From positions 1-20,256 of the forward strand of contig FR884146.1 of assembly GCA_000435515.1 (NCBI GenBank): a DNA stretch of 20,256 nucleotides, in the 5' to 3' direction. The stretch is from Firmicutes bacterium CAG:582 (GTDB taxonomy: Bacteria; Bacillota_I; Bacilli_A; RF39; UBA660). Positions 8,224-17,055 of this stretch are shown in pieces (the stretch's first letter is position 1; each line of letters begins with the position of its first letter). The position numbers and the translations under genes are program-made. The notes under the pieces were generated by a model, which saw only the letters and a program-made list of their open reading frames with translations, searched no databases and was not told where the DNA came from.

Positions 8224-8250
8224 AAAAAAACCAAAGAAATTATTCTTCGG
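8224..8250 (-). terminator. Intrinsic terminator of the small-protein/GGDEF/YihY operon
   Basis: On the minus strand CCGAAGAA-TAAT-TTCTTTGG forms an 8-bp stem with one G-U, followed by seven T. The yihY stop codon (8240-8242) lies in the 4-nt loop. Confidence 0.9.
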
Positions 8251-9151
8251 TATCTTTAGTTTGACTACGTTCTTTTACTACCTTTAAAGGACGATTTTCG
8301 TTTAATACTTTTTCTTGTTCCATTTCTTCACCATAATTTAGTGAAAGGCCAATAACAAATACAAATGACATAAAATATAACCATAGCATAAGTATTGCAA
8401 TATTTGACAAAGCACCATAGAAAATATTGTATGTTGTTATATTGGTTGATATTTGGCTATAAAACCAAGTGAGAATAATCCAACCGCCTGTTGTGAATAT
8501 AGCTCCTGTATTGATATGAGAATTTCTTCTTACTCTATCGGGAGCAATTTCATATATACCTTTTAAGAATATAAACATTACAAGCCATGTTAGTGGTCCT
8601 TTTAATATCTTAAATATTTCTTTTATCGTAGAACTGATATTAGTAAATTCAAATAACTCTAGTATTTTCTTTCCAAATACTGGAAATACAAGTAAAAAGA
8701 TAATGATAACGACTATTCCAAAAGTCATAAATATAGCTTTAATTCTTCTTTTTATCCAATTTGATTGATCGATACCATAAATTTGATTGCTTATTAGGAT
8801 AACTGTATTACAACCATTACTTGCTAAATAAAACATCCATAAGAATATCAATGCCAATTTTAAATCAATTGTATTACCAGTTAAATATGGTTTTAAAAAT
8901 TCTACTCCAGTTGGAATAATATTATCAAGAATATCAATAACTGTATCCATATTGATATTGAATAAACCCGCTCCAAAACCACATAAAGTTATAATCGGAA
9001 CAAGTGATAGGATAATAAAGAAAGCAAGTTGTCCTGGCAATATTCCCATTTCCGGTTTCTTTATTATCTCAATAATTTTTAATAAATAATTTTTTAAATT
9101 TTTGAATTGTTCAGTTGCTTGTTTATTAAATTTACTAATTCTTTTTTTCAT
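8240..9151 (-). CDS. YihY/BrkB family inner membrane protein
   Basis: 303-aa protein of a widespread family with about six membrane helices. The family signature GQLAFFIILSLVPIITL is near residue 38, and further hydrophobic segments are around residues 90-115, 135-160, 180-200, 220-240 and 250-275, ending in a charged cytoplasmic tail. The family was once annotated as RNase BN in error; its true role is unsettled (transport or envelope). The ATG at 9151 is preceded by AGAGGA 5 nt upstream. An upstream GTG at 9172 would add seven residues and lacks a ribosome binding site. It overlaps the end of the GGDEF gene by 17 bp, so the two are co-translated. Confidence 0.88.
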   Translation of the reverse strand: MKKRISKFNKQATEQFKNLKNYLLKIIEIIKKPEMGILPGQLAFFIILSLVPIITLCGFGAGLFNINMDTVIDILDNIIPTGVEFLKPYLTGNTIDLKLALIFLWMFYLASNGCNTVILISNQIYGIDQSNWIKRRIKAIFMTFGIVVIIIFLLVFPVFGKKILELFEFTNISSTIKEIFKILKGPLTWLVMFIFLKGIYEIAPDRVRRNSHINTGAIFTTGGWIILTWFYSQISTNITTYNIFYGALSNIAILMLWLYFMSFVFVIGLSLNYGEEMEQEKVLNENRPLKVVKERSQTKDTEE

Positions 9152-11165
9152 AAGATTCCTCTTTATTATCACGCATCTTTATACTAGCTTCATTAAATGC
9201 ATCTTCTACTAACTTTGAGTCATCTTCAATCATAGAGAACCCCATTGCAACCCCAGGTTCATAATCCAATTTTTTAAATTCTTTTATTAACTTTTTGATA
9301 TAAGAAAGTACTTGTTTTTCAGGATATCCTACTAAGTATACAAAGAATTCATTACCATCCGTACGCATTATTTCTGAATTATCAATTTGAGTTTTTATTA
9401 AAGCATTAGCAACTTTTTGAATTAATTTATCCCCTTCTTCATGTCCAAGAGTGTCATTTAAGGATTTTAATTCATTAATATCTAAAACAATACATGCTTG
9501 TGGATAAATCGTGTTTTTATTCCATAAATTAACCTTTTCATTATAATAATTTCTATTTTTTAAAGAAGTAAGTAGATCAATATATTTAATTCTATCTTCT
9601 TTTTTTACTTTAGTATTTATCTTTATAGTTTTTTCTTTTTTCTTTCTTAATACAAATATGTATGAAGCAACAATAATTATTATAATTGAATATTTCGCGA
9701 TGTTTCCGATAATAATACTTTTTTTTGCAACATAGTTATATGAAGATATACCTTTTCTAACTATATCACTTGGATCTAAAGTTTTAGTATACGCATTAAA
9801 CAATAAATAGAATGTATCACTGGCATTTTTATATCTAAAAGTATAGTTATTTTCTTCTATAGTTCCAGCAAGTCTTACAGTATATTCATTAGTTTTATTG
9901 GTAATATAATAGTTATATTCAGATTCATCAACTAATATTATTGCTTTTTTTCTTATTATTTTAGTTAATTCATTGTTGTTTTTATATGTAATAACCTTTA
10001 TATCTTTATTGCTTTTTAAAACATCTTGCATATATGAGTTTTCAAGAACATAAACTGTTTGATTTGAAAGTCCACTTATATTTGTAAGTGATAAATCAAT
10101 ATTGTTATGTGCAATAACATAATACTTTATTTTCTTTACAGCACCAGTATCAATATAATTAGTTATTAAATTATAGTAGTTATAATATAAGTCAATATCA
10201 CCTTTTATAGCTGCTTCTGCTAAAGAATTAGGTGTTTTATATTTACGATAAGTAAAATCTATATTTGCAAATTTTGAAAAATCATTTAAGACTTCAGAAG
10301 TTATTCCACCATATGAGCCACTTGTTAAAACTTCATATGGACGATACTCAGCAAAACCATATTTATATGTTTTATTTGAGAAATTTTCTTCATCCACTTC
10401 TGAAATACCTAGTTTATCGATAAATAATTGATAGTTATGTTTCCCATATGATTTTTCATATTTTTTTTCTTTCCATGATAAGAATTCTTTTTTAAATATC
10501 GAATTAATCATCTTATTATCGCCTAAACGGAAATAATAATATTTATTTAAATCACTTACATGATATAAAATATTAATATTATTTTCTATTATTTGATCTT
10601 TATATTCATTCAAAGGAACTAAAGCATACTTTAAATTACCATTTCCTAAATCTTCAATTATTTTAGAAATCGCGTCATAACTTTTCAATGTTGTTTCATT
10701 AATCCCATAATAACTAGCTATTTGACTTTTGTTATTGTTTAATACGCCCATATTTAAACTTACAACATCACTTGCATCGACTATTCCACTATTCTTGCTT
10801 ATAAGAACAAAGTGATCTTTAAACATTAAAAGCTCATTTTTATCAAATTTATCACTTATGGTAAATCCATAACCAGTTGTTGTGGTTAAATAAGATACTG
10901 TATTATTATTAATTTTTATACCTAAGTCAGTTGCCAAATAATCAGAAAGGTCAAAAAACACTCCTGCACCAGTATTTCCAAATATTGGTACATCATTAGG
11001 AATAGATAATGATATTACATCGCTACTATTTTCATCTATCCATTTTTTTTCCTTTATCGATAAAGAATTTTCGTCTACTAATAACTTATATAATCCGAAA
11101 AATGCACATCCTACTACGACTGTAACTATTCCAATTATAATTAGTACTCGTTTTATTTTTTTCAT
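9135..11165 (-). CDS. Membrane sensor: periplasmic-binding-like domains plus degenerate GGDEF
   Basis: 676 aa. A membrane segment at about 7-28 is followed by roughly 450 extracytoplasmic residues that look like two tandem bacterial extracellular solute-binding (SBP_bac_3-like) lobes. The second begins near YKYGFAEYRPYEVL. Another membrane segment lies at about 491-508. The cytoplasmic GGDEF fold (530-670) keeps DLLTSLKNR and NDTLGHEEGD, but the active-site loop reads RTDGNEF (601-607) where an active diguanylate cyclase has RxGGDEF. The first Gly and the catalytic Asp are replaced, so synthesis of c-di-GMP is unlikely; GTP or c-di-GMP sensing is possible. It starts 7 nt after the upstream gene, whose TAG stop is part of the TAGGTGA binding site. 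The ligand is unknown. Confidence 0.82.
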   Translation of the reverse strand: MKKIKRVLIIIGIVTVVVGCAFFGLYKLLVDENSLSIKEKKWIDENSSDVISLSIPNDVPIFGNTGAGVFFDLSDYLATDLGIKINNNTVSYLTTTTGYGFTISDKFDKNELLMFKDHFVLISKNSGIVDASDVVSLNMGVLNNNKSQIASYYGINETTLKSYDAISKIIEDLGNGNLKYALVPLNEYKDQIIENNINILYHVSDLNKYYYFRLGDNKMINSIFKKEFLSWKEKKYEKSYGKHNYQLFIDKLGISEVDEENFSNKTYKYGFAEYRPYEVLTSGSYGGITSEVLNDFSKFANIDFTYRKYKTPNSLAEAAIKGDIDLYYNYYNLITNYIDTGAVKKIKYYVIAHNNIDLSLTNISGLSNQTVYVLENSYMQDVLKSNKDIKVITYKNNNELTKIIRKKAIILVDESEYNYYITNKTNEYTVRLAGTIEENNYTFRYKNASDTFYLLFNAYTKTLDPSDIVRKGISSYNYVAKKSIIIGNIAKYSIIIIIVASYIFVLRKKKEKTIKINTKVKKEDRIKYIDLLTSLKNRNYYNEKVNLWNKNTIYPQACIVLDINELKSLNDTLGHEEGDKLIQKVANALIKTQIDNSEIMRTDGNEFFVYLVGYPEKQVLSYIKKLIKEFKKLDYEPGVAMGFSMIEDDSKLVEDAFNEASIKMRDNKEESYEKKN

Positions 11166-11172
11166 AACTCAC

Positions 11173-11667
11173 CTATTTCTTTTTAGTGGTTGTCGAAGTT
11201 GTAGTATCTACTGAATAATTTGCCCATGATATTACTGTCTTACTAGCTGATTTACTTCCAAGATATGGAGTCAAACCTTCTCTTTTAAATATAAATTGAA
11301 TATCATAGTATGTTTTTTCAGTATCAGGAATTTTTTCTAAACAACCAACTGCTAAGTTTTGAATAGCTTCATTAGAAGTTGTCTTTTCCATTTCAACATC
11401 AATGTAAATTATTCTTCCTTGAACCCTAACATTTGAGTTTGTTACGCCTTTACTATCTTTATAGTATTTTTTTAAATCTTCAATAGAGGAATCAATATTG
11501 TGATTTTTAATGCCATCTAATCTATTGCCATATGGGCTTGATATAGTTTGATTAACAAAATATATCACAACACCACTTACCATCAATATTAAACAAAATA
11601 ATGAAATAATCATCAATATTGAATAAATGCGATTGTTTTTATAAAAATTTTTTAGTTTTTTTATCAT
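11173..11667 (-). CDS. Small single-pass membrane protein of unknown function
   Basis: 164 aa. A basic N terminus is followed by one membrane segment (about 15-38), then an outside-facing domain of about 110 residues and a Thr/Ser-rich tail ending in KKK. The soluble part alternates strands and helices (VRVQGRIIYIDVEM, ETYYDIQFIFKREG-like region) but I recognise no family. It occupies the place downstream of pcrA-ligA where Bacilli often have the CamS lipoprotein, but it has no lipobox and no similarity I can see. The ATG at 11667 is used because GGGGTG lies 6 nt upstream; the GTG at 11676 belongs to that binding site. It is first in an operon with the GGDEF-like sensor and the YihY protein. 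Confidence 0.7.
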   Translation of the reverse strand: MIKKLKNFYKNNRIYSILMIISLFCLILMVSGVVIYFVNQTISSPYGNRLDGIKNHNIDSSIEDLKKYYKDSKGVTNSNVRVQGRIIYIDVEMEKTTSNEAIQNLAVGCLEKIPDTEKTYYDIQFIFKREGLTPYLGSKSASKTVISWANYSVDTTTSTTTKKK

Positions 11668-11705
11668 TCTTTTCACCCCAAAAACTTTAGTATATTCATT
11701 ATACT

Positions 11706-11711
11706 ACATAT
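11706..11711 (-). promoter_or_regulatory. -10-like element upstream of the small membrane protein operon
   Basis: The minus strand shows GTAGTATAATG within the 64-bp gap after ligA. The -35 position is only T/A-rich. No clear terminator separates ligA from this operon, so read-through is also possible. Confidence 0.3.
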
Positions 11712-11731
11712 AATTTAAAATTAAAAGTATT

Positions 11732-13711
11732 CTAATTTTTGCCTAGTTCGCTTAAGAATTTATCTTCATCCCAAATGGTAATTCCAAGGTCTTGTGCTTT
11801 AGTTAGCTTACTACCAGCATCATGTCCAGCTATAACTACATCCGTTTTTTTAGAAACTGAACCAGCACAGTTTCCTCCTAAAAATTCAATTTTTTCTTTA
11901 GCTTCATCACGTGTAATGGAATCTAGTGTTCCAGTAAGTACAAAAGTGCGTCCTGTAAATATACTTTCTTCTAAAGATATTTTTCCTTTATATTCAAGAT
12001 TTACTCCGACCTCCTTTAGTTTTTCAATTAATTTTTTATTATCTTCATCATTAAAATAGTCAACAACACTTTTAGCGATAACTTCGCCTATATCTCTTAT
12101 GGATTTCAACTCTTCATAGTTTGCTTGAGCAAGAGCATCAATTGTTTTATAGTGGCTTGCAAGAATTTTAGCATTCTTTTTTCCTACATAACGTATACCT
12201 AAAGCAAATAATACTTTTTCTAAGGAGTTATTTTTAGATTCTTCAATAGAAGTTAATAGATTTTCAATAGATTTATTACCAAAACCTTCAAGAAGTTTTA
12301 ATTCTTCTTTATAATTATTTAAATGATAAATTGAAGATATATCAGTTAGATAACCTAAATTGTAAAAATCCTCAATAATTGCATCTCCTAAACCATCTAT
12401 GTTCATAGTTTCTCTTGATGCGTAATGAATTAATGATTCAATATTTTTTTTGTCACAAGAATCGTTTACACAATAATACGCTGCATCCTTTTTAACAAGT
12501 TCACTTCCACACATCGGACATGTTCTCGTAAAGATAAAGGGTTTTGAGTTTATTGGCCTTAATTCTTTTACAACACCTTCAACTCTGGGAATAACATCTC
12601 CTGCTTTTATAACTTTTACAGTATCACCTATTCTAATATCTTTTGATAAACAATATTCTTCATTATGTAAAGTAGCTTTCGATACTAAAGACCCCATAAT
12701 CATAACTGGTTCTAGGATAGCATTTGGAGTTACAACACCAGTTCTTCCAACAGTAAACTTGATATCCAAGAGCTTTGTTGATACTACTTCAGCAGGAAAT
12801 TTATACGCAACGGCCCATTTAGGATATCTGATTGTATTTCCTAAAATTTCATGTTCTTTTAAGTTATCAACTTTAATAACTACACCATCAATATCATATG
12901 GTAGTTTTGGTCTAAGTTCAGCTTTCTCATGAATGAATTTGAAAACCTCATCAATATTGTTAACAAGTCTATTATTTGGATTTGTTCTAAACCCTAAAGA
13001 AGCCATAAATTCAAGTGCCTCATGATGAGTTTTTATTCCATAATCTTCTGGATCTGGTAAGTGATATATCCATACCTCAAGATTTCTTTTAGCTGCTATG
13101 CTAGAATCAAGCTGTCTTATAGAACCTGCTGCTGCATTACGACAATTTTTAAAAGGTACTTCACCGTTTTTTTCTCTTTCATGGTTGATTTTCAAAAGAG
13201 TTTCACGACTCATATAAATTTCACCACGAACTTCGATATCGATATCTTGTTTTAGCCTTAATGGAACTTGTTTTATTGTTTTTACATTATGAGTAATGTC
13301 TTCACCGACAACTCCATCGCCTCTTGTAGCCGCACTTTTTAAAACACCATGCTCATATTTTAAAGATACGGATAAACCATCGATTTTAAGTTCACATACA
13401 TATTTAGGATTTAATCCTTCCTTTTTTATTCTATTATCAAATTCGGTTATCTCATCTTCATTAAAAACATCAGCAAGGCTCATCATTGGAATATTATGGG
13501 TAACTTTTTTAAAACTATCTAAAATTACGCCACCTATTTTGTGAGTTGGAGAATCTTCTCTTATGATGCTTGGATCTTTTTCTTCCATTTCATATACTTC
13601 TCTTAAATAGTTATCATATTCTTCATCCGTCAATGTTTCCGGATTATCTAATACATGATATTCATAATTTGCTTTGTTTAAAAGATCTACTAATTCGTTA
13701 TATCTATCCAT
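11732..13711 (-). CDS. ligA: NAD+-dependent DNA ligase LigA
   Basis: Seals nicks in replication and repair using NAD+. The 659-aa product shows the N-terminal Ia domain (HxxYYxxD-type segment ANYEYHVLDNP), the adenylation motif CELKIDG with the lysine at residue 109, and the oligonucleotide-binding domain. It also has a four-cysteine zinc finger (CPMCG ... CVNDSC), helix-hairpin-helix repeats, and a C-terminal BRCT domain (FVLTGTL ... KTDVVIAG). Length is standard. The ATG at 13711 follows AGGTGA by 5 nt; the GTG at 13720 is part of that site. In Bacilli ligA usually follows pcrA directly; here a kinase-like gene with its own terminator is between them, so ligA has its own promoter. Confidence 0.98.
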   Translation of the reverse strand: MDRYNELVDLLNKANYEYHVLDNPETLTDEEYDNYLREVYEMEEKDPSIIREDSPTHKIGGVILDSFKKVTHNIPMMSLADVFNEDEITEFDNRIKKEGLNPKYVCELKIDGLSVSLKYEHGVLKSAATRGDGVVGEDITHNVKTIKQVPLRLKQDIDIEVRGEIYMSRETLLKINHEREKNGEVPFKNCRNAAAGSIRQLDSSIAAKRNLEVWIYHLPDPEDYGIKTHHEALEFMASLGFRTNPNNRLVNNIDEVFKFIHEKAELRPKLPYDIDGVVIKVDNLKEHEILGNTIRYPKWAVAYKFPAEVVSTKLLDIKFTVGRTGVVTPNAILEPVMIMGSLVSKATLHNEEYCLSKDIRIGDTVKVIKAGDVIPRVEGVVKELRPINSKPFIFTRTCPMCGSELVKKDAAYYCVNDSCDKKNIESLIHYASRETMNIDGLGDAIIEDFYNLGYLTDISSIYHLNNYKEELKLLEGFGNKSIENLLTSIEESKNNSLEKVLFALGIRYVGKKNAKILASHYKTIDALAQANYEELKSIRDIGEVIAKSVVDYFNDEDNKKLIEKLKEVGVNLEYKGKISLEESIFTGRTFVLTGTLDSITRDEAKEKIEFLGGNCAGSVSKKTDVVIAGHDAGSKLTKAQDLGITIWDEDKFLSELGKN

Positions 13712-13728
13712 TATGTTCACCTAGAAAT

Positions 13729-13737
13729 ATTATACCA
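13729..13737 (-). promoter_or_regulatory. Extended -10 promoter of ligA
   Basis: TGGTATAAT on the minus strand (TGN extension plus TATAAT). A perfect TTGACA lies at 13755-13760, but the spacer is 20 bp, too long for normal use, so the extended -10 probably drives transcription. Confidence 0.6.
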
Positions 13738-13758
13738 TGAATGCCTTATTAATTTGTC

Positions 13759-13793
13759 AAAAAAAAGCACTTATTATTTCTTTAAATAAGTGC
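13759..13793 (-). terminator. Intrinsic terminator of the kinase-like gene
   Basis: Perfect 9-bp stem GCACTTATT/AATAAGTGC (13785-13793 and 13767-13775) with a 9-nt loop, followed by eight T on the minus strand. Confidence 0.93.
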
Positions 13794-13806
13794 GTATGTA
13801 TTGTAA

Positions 13807-14721
13807 TTAAATTCTTTCTATTCCATGTGTTGAGTCAAGAAAGTTGTTTAAATCTTCATAAGTCATGTTGTTACTAACAAGCATATCAATATATTCAATA
13901 TCTATTCCTATTTTTTCTAAAATATATGATAAATCTTCTTCATCTTTATATTCATCTAAATCTATCCCTAGCATAAATTCAATCATAAGTCTATTAAATG
14001 ATACTAAGCTTTGATGTTCTAATTTTTTTGAATATGAATCCGTGTATACGGTAGATTTACCATCTAAATCTATTAATTGTGGTTTTAAAGTGACAGGATT
14101 TATAATCACATGAGAATGTCCTACAAGCTCAGTTTTTCCCTCATCGTTTGTATAACAACTATTTTTTGTAAATGGTGAATTATCTAGATCTATGTGGTAT
14201 ATATAGTTATCCATCAATTCTTTTACATTGTATAATACTTTTTTCATTATTTTTCTTTTTAGTGCAAATGGCAAGCCTATTAACTTATGTATTTGTATTC
14301 CTCTGATAGTTAGTAAGGTACAACCTGCAAACTTGCCGTCAATATATACGGAGTTTTGTGGAAGACGCGTATTTGTAACTTTCATTTGTCTTTCTTGTGC
14401 AGATTTTATAGCTGCTTCTCCGTTTCGAATTCTTATAAATTCACCATTTTCTTCTTTCTCATAAAATCTAAACATATCAAAAGTATCATCAACCTTTTTA
14501 TAGTCTCCTTTATGATATATCTTCATGTCAGTATCATCTTCAGTTGCAATTGCTTGTTTCTTATTTTTATAATATCTAACATACTTATGATAAAGTTTAA
14601 TTAATCGGTTTCTGTCAAAACTTATGACTCTTCCATCTGTACCATGACCAATTTCTTTATCCAATAATGCATTCAACTCATCATATGTTAAATTAACATC
14701 ACCATTCTTGTTTGTATTCAC
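13807..14721 (-). CDS. Protein-kinase-fold protein of unknown substrate
   Basis: 304 aa. I recognise no named family, but the order of motifs suggests a kinase fold. There is a glycine-rich loop GHGTDGRV (25-32), a candidate ATP-anchoring Lys in RLIKLY (K42), and a hinge-like NSVYIDGKFAGCTLLTIRG (123-141). The catalytic-loop-like segment YHIDLDN (175-181) has His176 and Asp178, and IDLDG (217-221) stands where DFG would be. The Asn that normally follows the catalytic Asp by five residues is displaced (Asn181 is at +3), and a 70-residue charged insertion follows the Lys. It could be an active atypical kinase, a small-molecule phosphotransferase, or a pseudokinase. AAGGTGA lies 8 nt before the ATG, and a strong terminator follows. 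It interrupts the usual pcrA-ligA pair. Confidence 0.6.
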   Translation of the reverse strand: MNTNKNGDVNLTYDELNALLDKEIGHGTDGRVISFDRNRLIKLYHKYVRYYKNKKQAIATEDDTDMKIYHKGDYKKVDDTFDMFRFYEKEENGEFIRIRNGEAAIKSAQERQMKVTNTRLPQNSVYIDGKFAGCTLLTIRGIQIHKLIGLPFALKRKIMKKVLYNVKELMDNYIYHIDLDNSPFTKNSCYTNDEGKTELVGHSHVIINPVTLKPQLIDLDGKSTVYTDSYSKKLEHQSLVSFNRLMIEFMLGIDLDEYKDEEDLSYILEKIGIDIEYIDMLVSNNMTYEDLNNFLDSTHGIERI

Positions 14722-14831
14722 TTTATCACCTTCAATTCAAATTGATAGTTTTTCACTTCTAATTATATATTATCACTTAATGCATTAAACATCTATATTG
14801 TTTACATTTTTATTATACACTGCTGAATAAG

Positions 14832-14859
14832 AAAAACGCATGCGTTCTAATCTGCATGT
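14832..14859 (-). terminator. Probable intrinsic terminator of pcrA
   Basis: On the minus strand CACATGC ... GCATGCG pairs with one mismatch, followed by TTTTTC. The right arm is itself part of a 12-bp palindrome (AACGCATGCGTT, 14835-14846), so alternative folds exist. Confidence 0.5.
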
Positions 14860-14866
14860 GATTTTT

Positions 14867-16948
14867 TTATACTTTCTTTATACTCTTATGATTCTTCATA
14901 AGTTTTTTTATTCCTGTTTTAAATGCCACTTCAATGAAAGAACCATCAACATTTAATATAACTCCTATACCAAGAGTATCGTGATTTATAGTATCTCCGA
15001 CTTTTAAATCATCATTTGAACCTTCAATATACATATTACTTGTATCTATTTTTTTTGTTTCATCTTTAATCGTATCAATTCTTTCAATATAGTCACTTTT
15101 AATTTCATCAATGAATCTACTAGGTGGATTCATTGTATCTTTACCATATAACATTCTTCGTTTTGAATTTGTTAAATAAAGAATTTCTTTTGCACGAGTA
15201 ATTCCAACATAGCAAAGCCTTCTTTCTTCTTCAAGGCCATTGTCTTCAAGAAGAGAATTAGCATGTGGAAATATACCTTCTTCCATTCCAATTAAGAACA
15301 CAACGGTAAATTCAAGACCTTTAGCTGAATGTATTGTCATTAAAGTAACTTCATCATCACTTTCTTTGTGCTCTGACATATCAGCTATTAAACTAATCTC
15401 ATTTAGAAAATCACCTAGATTAACACATCCTTCCTTTTCTTCAAAAGATGCTGTAATTGATTTAAATTCCATTAAGTTATCAAGTCTTAATTCAGAATCT
15501 AGACTTTTATCAATTTCAAGTTCATTTTTTAAACCAGTTTTTTCAAGAATAGAATCGATTAATTCAGTTAAACTCATAGAATTTGAATCTTCAATAAGAG
15601 TTTCAATTAGTTCTTTAAATTCAAGCTCTTTTTTTGTACTCAATGATTCAAACATGCTTGTTCCATTAAGAATAGCTGTTTGTTCAAGAGTTTTAATTGC
15701 CGCTTCTCCAATTCCCCTTTTAGGTACGTTTATAATTCTTCTTAAGCTTATTTCATCATGAGTATTATAAATAAGTCTTAAATAAGCAATTAAATCTTTG
15801 ATTTCTTTACGATTATAGAAATAATATGCCCCAACAACACGATATGGAATATTACTTGTTAAAAAACCTTCTTCAACTACACGACTTTGAGCATTAGTAC
15901 GATATAAAACGGCAATGTTTTTTTTCTTATAACCTTCTTCAAGAAGTTTTTTTATCTCATTAATAACAATTGTTACTTCATGTCGTTCATCATAACTTCT
16001 AATATATTTTACTTTTACTCCATCTCCGTGTTCACTCCAAAGGCGTAAATCCTTTCTTTCCTTATTATTAGCAATTACTGAATTAGCAGCATTTAAAATA
16101 TTATTTGTGCTACGATAATTTTCTTCTAATTTTATAACTAAACAATCTTTATAATCCTTTTCAAAATTAATGATATTTTTATAATCTGCCTGTCTAAAGC
16201 CATATATACTTTGATTCATATCCCCAACAACAAAAATATTTTTATATTTACTTGAAAGAAGTTTAGTTAATTTATATTGTACAGGATTAGTATCTTGATA
16301 TTCATCAACTAAAATGTATTTAAATATTTCTTGATAATGATCAAGTACTTCCTTATGGTCTCTGAATAAAATTACTGGCTTTGCAAGTAAATCATCAAAA
16401 TCAACAACATTTGATTCAGCTAAAATTGATTGATATTTATAATATATGTCTTTTACCATTTTATCGAATTCTGTATTAAAAAATTTATCAAGTTCAGCAT
16501 CGCTTAATAACTCATTTTTAATAAAAGATATCTTATTACGAATCGCGTATGGGCTAAATTTTTTTGGATCAACGTTATTGTTTTTCATTATTTTTTTAAT
16601 GATAGACAATACATCATCACTGTCGATGATATTAAAATTTCTATCCAAGCCACATAGTTCATAGTTTTCTCTTATTATACGAAGACCAAGTGAGTGGAAA
16701 GTTCCAATAAAAGTGCGAACTGGACCATACATATTATACACACGATCACGCATTTCCTTAGCTGCTTTATTGGTAAAAGTGATTGCTAGAATATTATAAT
16801 CATTTACACCATTTTCTATTAAATTTATTATTCTTGTAGTTAATACTTTAGTTTTTCCAGAACCAGCTCCGGCCATAACTAAACACGGACCATTTAAGTG
16901 GTTAACCGCCTCAAGTTGTTCTTTATTTAATCCTGTTTTATAATCCAT
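14867..16948 (-). CDS. pcrA: ATP-dependent DNA helicase PcrA (UvrD/Rep family)
   Basis: 3'-5' superfamily 1A helicase in nucleotide excision repair, replication-fork maintenance and removal of RecA filaments. The 693-aa product has motif I AGAGSGKT (26-33), motif Ia ITFTNKAA, motif II VDEYQDT, motif III VGDMNQSIYGFR and motif IV NYRST. Motif V is TIHSAKGLEF and motif VI is YVGITRAKE. It ends in a C-terminal Tudor-like PcrA tail containing VGDTINHDTLGIGVI. AAAGGA lies 9 nt upstream of the ATG. It is transcribed alone with a LexA-like operator at its promoter. Usual family length is about 720-740, so it is slightly short, mostly in the linker before the tail. Confidence 0.97.
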   Translation of the reverse strand: MDYKTGLNKEQLEAVNHLNGPCLVMAGAGSGKTKVLTTRIINLIENGVNDYNILAITFTNKAAKEMRDRVYNMYGPVRTFIGTFHSLGLRIIRENYELCGLDRNFNIIDSDDVLSIIKKIMKNNNVDPKKFSPYAIRNKISFIKNELLSDAELDKFFNTEFDKMVKDIYYKYQSILAESNVVDFDDLLAKPVILFRDHKEVLDHYQEIFKYILVDEYQDTNPVQYKLTKLLSSKYKNIFVVGDMNQSIYGFRQADYKNIINFEKDYKDCLVIKLEENYRSTNNILNAANSVIANNKERKDLRLWSEHGDGVKVKYIRSYDERHEVTIVINEIKKLLEEGYKKKNIAVLYRTNAQSRVVEEGFLTSNIPYRVVGAYYFYNRKEIKDLIAYLRLIYNTHDEISLRRIINVPKRGIGEAAIKTLEQTAILNGTSMFESLSTKKELEFKELIETLIEDSNSMSLTELIDSILEKTGLKNELEIDKSLDSELRLDNLMEFKSITASFEEKEGCVNLGDFLNEISLIADMSEHKESDDEVTLMTIHSAKGLEFTVVFLIGMEEGIFPHANSLLEDNGLEEERRLCYVGITRAKEILYLTNSKRRMLYGKDTMNPPSRFIDEIKSDYIERIDTIKDETKKIDTSNMYIEGSNDDLKVGDTINHDTLGIGVILNVDGSFIEVAFKTGIKKLMKNHKSIKKV

Positions 16949-16972
16949 TTAAATCAATCCTTTTCTTTAATT

Positions 16973-16978
16973 ATTATA
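16973..16978 (-). promoter_or_regulatory. -10 element of pcrA
   Basis: TATAAT on the minus strand, 25 bp from the start codon. The -35 is weak (TAGAAA at 17-bp spacing). Confidence 0.55.
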
Positions 16979-16981
16979 CTA

Positions 16982-16995
16982 TAAACAATTGTTCG
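16982..16995 (-). promoter_or_regulatory. Candidate LexA/DinR (SOS) operator upstream of pcrA
   Basis: The minus strand reads CGAACAATTGTTTA. The core GAAC-N4-GTTT fits the SOS box of Bacillus/Clostridium-type LexA (CGAACnnnnGTTCG and GAACnnnnGTTT). It lies just upstream of the -10 element, an ideal place for repression, before a DNA-repair helicase gene. Confidence 0.55.
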
Positions 16996-17020
16996 TTTCT
17001 ACATAAAACTTTTTAATTTA

Positions 17021-17055
17021 CAAAAAAGAAGATACTATTTTTCAAATATCTTCTT
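17021..17055 (-). terminator. Intrinsic terminator of the collagen-like/glycosyltransferase operon
   Basis: Perfect 9-bp stem AAGAAGATA/TATCTTCTT (17047-17055 and 17026-17034) with a 12-nt loop, then a T-run on the minus strand. The glycosyltransferase stop codon (17035-17037) is in the loop. Confidence 0.85.

Noticed and set aside
15240..15761. 173-aa plus-strand open frame inside pcrA.
   Set aside because: Ser/Leu-rich antisense shadow of the helicase coding frame with no independent signals.
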